Of a DNA stretch of 64,000 nt, positions 59,682 to 64,000 are shown one piece after another (the first letter of the stretch is position 1; each line of letters begins with the position of its first letter). The stretch lies in NCBI GenBank assembly GCA_023460955.1, contig JAEWOH010000063.1:14057-78056 (forward strand), written 5' to 3'. The notes below the pieces were generated by a model. The model was not told where the DNA came from. It ran no database searches and saw only the letters and a list, made by a program, of their open reading frames with translations. The stretch is from Bacillota bacterium (GTDB lineage: Bacteria; Bacillota; Clostridia; Acetivibrionales; DSM-1351). Made by a program: the position numbers and the translations under genes.

Positions 59682-59960
59682 AAATATACTCAGTGAAAAT
59701 TATATAATGTATTAATACATATTTATCTGAGTCGAAAACTATTACAAGCGGATTCTGAGTCTAAAGACGTTAAGTGTAATACCACATGAGCGGCTGAGGA
59801 CAAAGAAGTCAAATAAACAACGTTCTGATTGCATGAGGGTTAGTCCCGAATGGTAAGACGGTGACATAATAAAATTCCAAGGTTATTTTTAGGGATAAAC
59901 CTTCAGGAATAGTATTAACAAGCTGCCCCGTGCCATTTAATGTGCATGGGGTTTATTTGT
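59682..59960 (+). ncRNA. Structured leader or small RNA of unknown class before hydG-hydF
   Basis: About 280 bases without a reading frame lie between a likely promoter and an intrinsic terminator. Helices visible by eye: ACTCAG/CTGAGT (59688-59693 with 59727-59732) around a palindrome; tattac/gtaata; gtc-taaa-gac; ggg-ttag-tccc (around 59838-59847); attccaaggtt with aaccttcaggaat (59874-59910); and the terminator ccccgtgc/gcatgggg (59926-59951) plus T-rich tail. The middle contains conserved-looking unpaired purine runs. I could not match it to cobalamin, SAM, lysine, c-di-GMP, FMN or other classes that I can recall. Confidence 0.6.
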
Positions 59961-60049
59961 TTTCCGCTAATTTTATTAGCAAAGGATTAGGAAAGGGCTA
60001 ACGTAGAACCAGTTATTTCTAATTATTACCTAAAGGGAGGTATGAAGGA

Positions 60050-60295
60050 ATGGATACCAGAATTGCATTGATTGGCATTATTGTTGATGATATTTCCTCA
60101 ACCGACAAGCTGAACAGCATCCTTCACGATTTTGGAAAGTACATTATTGGCAGAATGGGAATACCCTACCGGGAGAAAAATGTATGCATAATAAGTGTTG
60201 TTGTTGATGCACCAAACGATGTAATAAGTTCACTTTCAGGGAAACTCGGCATGGTGCCCGGAGTGAATATTAAAACAGTATATTCAAAAGTTTAA
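60050..60295 (+). CDS. TM1266-family putative regulator of the iron-only hydrogenase system
   Basis: 81 residues with an ACT-like beta-alpha-beta pattern: RIALIGIIVDD, a helix, then GRMGIPYREKNVCIISVVVDAP and a final strand VNIKTVYSKV. The size, the GRMG-P motif and its place before hydG-hydF match the TM1266 (NikR carboxy-domain-like) family. Proposed as a regulator of hydrogenase maturation in the family annotation; direct evidence is thin and no DNA-binding domain is present. GGGAGG precedes the ATG. Confidence 0.85.
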   Translation: MDTRIALIGIIVDDISSTDKLNSILHDFGKYIIGRMGIPYREKNVCIISVVVDAPNDVISSLSGKLGMVPGVNIKTVYSKV

Positions 60296-60300
60296 CTGCC

Positions 60301-60340
60301 TTAAGCCGAAGGAGACCGACTTAAGCGGAAGGAGACCAGT
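60301..60340 (+). repeat. 20-bp tandem duplication including the ribosome site of hydG
   Basis: Two head-to-tail 20-base units (60301-60320 and 60321-60340), each with GAAGGAGACC, fill the gap between the regulator stop and the hydG ATG. Only the second unit is at working distance from the ATG. Confidence 0.85.
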
Positions 60341-61753
60341 ATGTATAACAGCAAATCTAAAATTGCAACTGAATTTATTGACGATGAAGAAATCCTAAGT
60401 ACCCTGGAATATGCAAAACAAAATAGTCACAACAGGGATTTAATAGTACAAATATTGAAGAAAGCCGGACAATTTAACGGTCTATCTTATAGGGAGGCCA
60501 CCGTATTACTGGAATGTGAGCTTGAAGATATTAATGCTGAGATCTTTTCACTTGCTGAAAGGATAAAAAAGAAATTTTACGGAAACAGGATTGTTATGTT
60601 TGCACCACTTTACCTTTCAAACTATTGCATAAACGAATGTCGTTACTGTCCCTATCATGGTTCAAATAAACATATCGCCAGAAAACAGCTGTCCCGGGAG
60701 GACATAATAAAAGAAGTAATTGCATTGCAGGACATGGGTCATAAACGTCTTGCGCTGGAAACCGGTGAAGATCCCGAAAATTGTCCGATAGAGTACGTTC
60801 TTGAGAGCATTAAGACAATTTACGGCATAAAACACAAAAACGGGGCAATCAGACGAGTAAACGTAAATATTGCGGCAACAACTGTTGAAAACTATAAAAA
60901 GTTAAAGGAAGCAGGAATCGGCACATATATTCTGTTCCAGGAAACCTACCACAAGCCGACCTATGAGTACCTTCATCCAAAGGGGCCAAAGCATAATTAC
61001 GCATATCATACCGAAGCCATGGACAGAGCCATGGAAGCAGGAATTGATGATGTTGGTTTGGGAGTGCTTTTCGGGCTCAACCTGTACAAATATGATTTTG
61101 TCGGCTTGCTGATGCATGCTCAGCATCTTGAAGATGCGATGGGCGTTGGACCTCATACTATAAGCGTTCCAAGAATCCGTCCGGCAGACGATGTTGACCT
61201 CAATGAATACTCCAACGCCATTCCTGATGAAATATTCGAAAGGATTGTTGCAATACTCCGTATAGCAGTTCCATATACAGGCATCATCATGTCGACCAGG
61301 GAGTCAGAAAAAACCAGAGCCGAGTGCTTGAAGCTGGGTGTTTCACAAATTAGCGGCGGCTCCTCCACAAGCGTAGGAGGCTATGTAGAAAAGGAAAAGG
61401 AAAATACAGCTCAATTCGAGGTAAATGATACAAGGACTCTTGATGAGATAGTCAATTGGCTTATAAAGCTTGGCTACATCCCCAGCTTTTGTACAGCCTG
61501 CTATAGGGAAGGAAGGACAGGAGACAGATTTATGAGGCTTGTTAAGAGCGGTGTTATAGCCAATGTTTGCCAACCCAATGCTCTGATGACCTTAAAGGAA
61601 TACCTTGAAGACTATGCTTCTGACGATACAAAGCTCCACGGAGAAAAGATGATTGCTGATGAGGTAGAAACGCTTTCAAACAAAGATGTTAAGAGAATTG
61701 TTAAAGAGCATCTAAACGAGCTGAATCAGGGTAAAAGAGATTTCAGATTTTAA
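60341..61753 (+). CDS. hydG: [FeFe]-hydrogenase maturase HydG (tyrosine lyase)
   Basis: 470 residues, full length. SAM-cluster cysteines Cys96, Cys100 and Cys103 (NYCINECRYCPYHG), and the carboxy auxiliary-cluster set Cys384, Cys387 and Cys410 (FCTACY then VCQPN, CxxC-x22-C). HydG cleaves tyrosine into p-cresol and dehydroglycine to make the CO and CN ligands of the H-cluster precursor. Located between the TM1266-family gene and hydF, downstream of an unusual structured leader. GGAG precedes the ATG. hydE lies elsewhere in the window. Confidence 0.98.
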   Translation: MYNSKSKIATEFIDDEEILSTLEYAKQNSHNRDLIVQILKKAGQFNGLSYREATVLLECELEDINAEIFSLAERIKKKFYGNRIVMFAPLYLSNYCINECRYCPYHGSNKHIARKQLSREDIIKEVIALQDMGHKRLALETGEDPENCPIEYVLESIKTIYGIKHKNGAIRRVNVNIAATTVENYKKLKEAGIGTYILFQETYHKPTYEYLHPKGPKHNYAYHTEAMDRAMEAGIDDVGLGVLFGLNLYKYDFVGLLMHAQHLEDAMGVGPHTISVPRIRPADDVDLNEYSNAIPDEIFERIVAILRIAVPYTGIIMSTRESEKTRAECLKLGVSQISGGSSTSVGGYVEKEKENTAQFEVNDTRTLDEIVNWLIKLGYIPSFCTACYREGRTGDRFMRLVKSGVIANVCQPNALMTLKEYLEDYASDDTKLHGEKMIADEVETLSNKDVKRIVKEHLNELNQGKRDFRF

Positions 61754-61816
61754 CTCAAGAGAGATATGGATATGCAATTAATACACCGAATTTGTGATTA
61801 AAACAGGAGGCCTGCC

Positions 61817-63007
61817 ATGAGCTTGACAAACACCCCCAGTGCAAACAGATTGCACATTGCGCTGTTCGGAAGAAGAAACAGCGGTAAATCTTCATTGATA
61901 AATGCAATTACCGGACAGGATATCGCACTGGTTTCTGACATTCCCGGAACAACAACTGACCCTGTTTACAAGGCGATGGAACTGTATCCCATCGGACCGG
62001 TAATGTTTATTGACACAGCCGGTTTTGATGATGAAGGAACTCTGGGCGAAATGCGAATTGAGAAAACACGTAAAGCAGTTGAGAAGACAGATGTTGCAAT
62101 TGTATTTTTCTGTGAAACTGATTTATCCTTTGAAAAGGAATGGATTTCTGAACTCAGACGCAGAAAAATTCCAATAATTCCGGTTATTAATAAGGCAGAT
62201 ATTATAAAAAATGCTGACGAAATTCAAGCTTCAGCTAAAGAAGGCCTGGGGCTTTCGCCTATCGTAATCAGCGCCATGGAAAAGACTGGCTTGGATATGG
62301 TCAGAGAAGAATTGATAAGAGCAGTTCCTGAGGATTTTGAGGTTAAAAGTATAACCTCTCATCTGGTAGAAGAAGGAGATCTTGTACTCCTGGTTATGCC
62401 ACAGGATATTCAGGCTCCAAAAGGGAGACTGATACTGCCCCAGGTTCAAACCCTAAGGGATTTGCTGGACCTGAAATGTATGGTAATGAGCGTGACAACC
62501 GATAAACTGGAACAAGTGCTCAAAACCTTAAAAGAGCCTCCGAAGCTTATAATAACTGACTCACAGGTATTCAGCAAGGTGTATGCCCTTAAGCCGGAGG
62601 AGAGCTTGCTGACTTCCTTCTCAGTATTATTTGCGGAATATAAAGGTGATATATCAGCTTACATGGAAGGTGCCGAGTCAATAGATAAACTTACCGAGTC
62701 CTCGGCAGTACTTATAGCAGAAGCCTGCACACATGCGCCGCTCGGTGAAGATATCGGACGTATTCAGCTTCCAAGGCTGCTCAGGAAGAAAGCCGGAGAA
62801 GGGCTGACAGTTGATATTGTCAGTGGTACAGATTTTCCAAAGGATTTGTCCAAATACTCTCTTGTTATACAGTGCGGCTGCTGCATGTTTAACAGAAAAT
62901 ACGTCCTTACGCGTATCGCTATGGCGCAGGAACAAAAGGTGCCAATATGCAATTATGGAATAGCTATAGCAAAAATAAACAACATTCTTGATAAGCTGGC
63001 TTTATAA
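61817..63007 (+). CDS. hydF: [FeFe]-hydrogenase maturation GTPase HydF
   Basis: 396 residues. Amino-terminal Era-like GTPase: P-loop GRRNSGKSS (18-26), DIPGTTTDP switch, DTAGFDDEG and NKAD. A dimerisation domain follows, then the cluster-binding domain with CTHAP and CGCCMFNRKY, the C-x-H...CxxC set that holds the [4Fe-4S] scaffold. HydF carries the 2Fe subcluster precursor to the hydrogenase. AGGAGG precedes the ATG, 63 bases after hydG; one operon. Confidence 0.97.
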   Translation: MSLTNTPSANRLHIALFGRRNSGKSSLINAITGQDIALVSDIPGTTTDPVYKAMELYPIGPVMFIDTAGFDDEGTLGEMRIEKTRKAVEKTDVAIVFFCETDLSFEKEWISELRRRKIPIIPVINKADIIKNADEIQASAKEGLGLSPIVISAMEKTGLDMVREELIRAVPEDFEVKSITSHLVEEGDLVLLVMPQDIQAPKGRLILPQVQTLRDLLDLKCMVMSVTTDKLEQVLKTLKEPPKLIITDSQVFSKVYALKPEESLLTSFSVLFAEYKGDISAYMEGAESIDKLTESSAVLIAEACTHAPLGEDIGRIQLPRLLRKKAGEGLTVDIVSGTDFPKDLSKYSLVIQCGCCMFNRKYVLTRIAMAQEQKVPICNYGIAIAKINNILDKLAL

Positions 63008-63056
63008 GAAAAAAATAAGTTTTATACTATATCCATTCGTGTGTAATTATAACAGA

Positions 63057-63121
63057 GTACAACTTTAATTAATGAATTACACCTGCTTTTAACCGTGTTT
63101 CCCATTAATTAAAGGTTGCAC
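63057..63121. repeat. Short inverted-repeat element between hydF and mreB
   Basis: GTACAACTTTAATTAATG (63057-63074) and its inverted partner (63103-63121, reading GTGCAACCTTTAATTAATG on the minus strand) enclose 28 bases. The ends resemble those of the 215-bp element at 58799-59013. The remaining ~200 bases to mreB are very AT-rich with no further feature seen. Confidence 0.5.
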
Positions 63122-63323
63122 TCCTGGTTAATATTTGACAAAATTATTAATAAATTAATATAAGCTTACAAAAATATTGCATAATTAAATTAATATGATA
63201 ATATAAATAATAGATAATTTTAACTTCAATATTTGTAATATTTTATTAAGTGTGTAGTATCAATATAATTAATGTATATTTTTCTGTTAGGATTATCAAA
63301 TTGTTTTAAGGGAGTTGTTATTT

Positions 63324-64000
63324 TTGGGTTTTGGACAGGATATCGGAATAGATTTAGGAACTGCTACAGTGCTTGTTTATATTAAGGGTAAGGGTATCGT
63401 TTTAAGAGAACCTTCCGTTGTTGCCATAGATAAGAATACAAATAAATTGTTGGCTGTTGGTGAGGAAGCCAGGAGAATGCTTGGAAGAACTCCCGGCAAT
63501 ATAGTAGCAATCAGGCCCTTGAGAGAGGGTGTCATATCAGATTATGACATTACTGAGCGTATGCTTAAGTATTTTATTAATAAAGTAACGGGCAGCAGGA
63601 AATTCTTCAAGCCAAGAATAATGGTCTGCGTACCAAGCGGTGTTACCGAAGTTGAAAAGAGAGCTGTTATAGACGCTTCAATGCAGGCTGGAGCCAGAAA
63701 GACCTATCTTATTGAAGAGCCTATAGCTGCGGCAATAGGCGCCGGAATAGATATTGCAAAGGCTTGCGGAAGTATGGTTGTAGATATGGGCGGCGGTACT
63801 ACCGATATAGCTGTCATATCCCTTGGGGGTACTGTTGTCAGCACTTCTATAAAGGTCGCAGGTGACAAATTTGATGAAGCAATTGTAAGGTATATGCGTA
63901 AGAAGCATAACATTATGATAGGTGAAAGAACAGCCGAAGAACTTAAAATAAATATTGGAACTGTTTTCCCACGTGTTCAGGAAGTTACAATGGATATAAG
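63324..64000 (+). CDS. mreB: Rod-shape protein MreB, 5' part only
   Basis: The frame runs off the right edge; 225 residues are visible. Actin-fold ATPase: phosphate-1 loop GQDIGIDLGTATVLVY, VREPSVVA-like LREPSVVAID, GRTPGNIVAIRPLREGVISDYD, then MVCVPSGVTEVEKRAVIDASMQAGAR and the phosphate-2 loop VVDMGGGTTDIAVISLGG. The MVCVPSG and QAGAR stretches are closer to MreB than to Mbl. It forms membrane-bound filaments guiding lateral wall synthesis. The start is TTG at 63324, with AAGGGAG nine bases upstream. Confidence 0.94.
   Translation, partial: MGFGQDIGIDLGTATVLVYIKGKGIVLREPSVVAIDKNTNKLLAVGEEARRMLGRTPGNIVAIRPLREGVISDYDITERMLKYFINKVTGSRKFFKPRIMVCVPSGVTEVEKRAVIDASMQAGARKTYLIEEPIAAAIGAGIDIAKACGSMVVDMGGGTTDIAVISLGGTVVSTSIKVAGDKFDEAIVRYMRKKHNIMIGERTAEELKINIGTVFPRVQEVTMDI

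Noticed and set aside
1..64000. CRISPR array, prophage, IS transposase, tRNA or rRNA genes
   Set aside because: Looked for regularly spaced repeats, integrase or transposase frames and RNA gene motifs; none seen apart from the riboswitch, T-box and the unassigned leader.

Overview
The window looks like chromosome of a mesophilic, anaerobic, spore-forming, cellulolytic clostridium of the Ruminiclostridium (Clostridium cellulolyticum / papyrosolvens) type. The evidence is low GC, strong GGAGG ribosome sites with some TTG/GTG starts, bifunctional AdhE, [FeFe]-hydrogenase maturation genes, SpoIIID, a T-box on serS, and several plant-polysaccharide enzymes (GH127, GH51, GH43, CE7). This assignment is inference from gene content; no rRNA or tRNA gene was seen. 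Both window edges cut genes: an SGNH hydrolase on the left and mreB on the right.

Layout. 0-6 kb: cell-surface and housekeeping genes (SGNH hydrolase end, TPR protein, nucleoid-associated protein, LtaS-like phosphoglycerol transferase, CapA-like protein). 6-13.5 kb: deoB, then a cobalamin riboswitch with its own terminator controlling btuF-btuC-btuD-cobU-cobS, facing an orphan corrinoid protein. 13.9-16.9 kb: adhE behind a consensus promoter carrying three Rex-like operators. 16.9-22.5 kb: MerR regulator, a broken Cys-rich gene, a DUF3788-like protein, a CE7 esterase, an iron alcohol dehydrogenase and a membrane protein. 22.5-27.4 kb: an FCD-type GntR regulator divergent from kdgA-kdgK (lower Entner-Doudoroff steps), then GH127. 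27.4-34.7 kb: hydE (with a Rex-like site upstream), divergent cysK/patB, an HD protein, a DUF362-ferredoxin protein and T-box-serS. 34.8-42.3 kb: lipoprotein, spoIIID, nucleotidyltransferase, CPBP protease and its truncated relative, an old-yellow-enzyme family oxidoreductase, an esterase, DUF3237 and VOC proteins.

42.6-56 kb is the most distinctive locus. One co-directional run encodes a CUT1 sugar ABC importer (no ATPase), DeoC aldolase, two zinc alcohol dehydrogenases, a GlpK-like FGGY kinase, an SDR, an L-arabinose-isomerase-like enzyme, a SorC regulator, a VOC protein, an intracellular GH51 arabinofuranosidase and a flavin reductase. AraB and AraD are absent. I infer a possible route from arabinose through ketopentose-1-phosphate cleavage by the DeoC-like aldolase to DHAP and glycolaldehyde, with the dehydrogenases handling the C2 product; this is a hypothesis. 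GH43 follows.

57.8-64 kb: a small Cys-rich protein, an FMN reductase, a 215-bp MITE-like inverted-repeat element, a zinc-ribbon membrane protein, then a long promoter-led, terminator-ended structured leader I could not assign to a known class. It stands in front of the TM1266-family regulator, hydG and hydF, and mreB follows.
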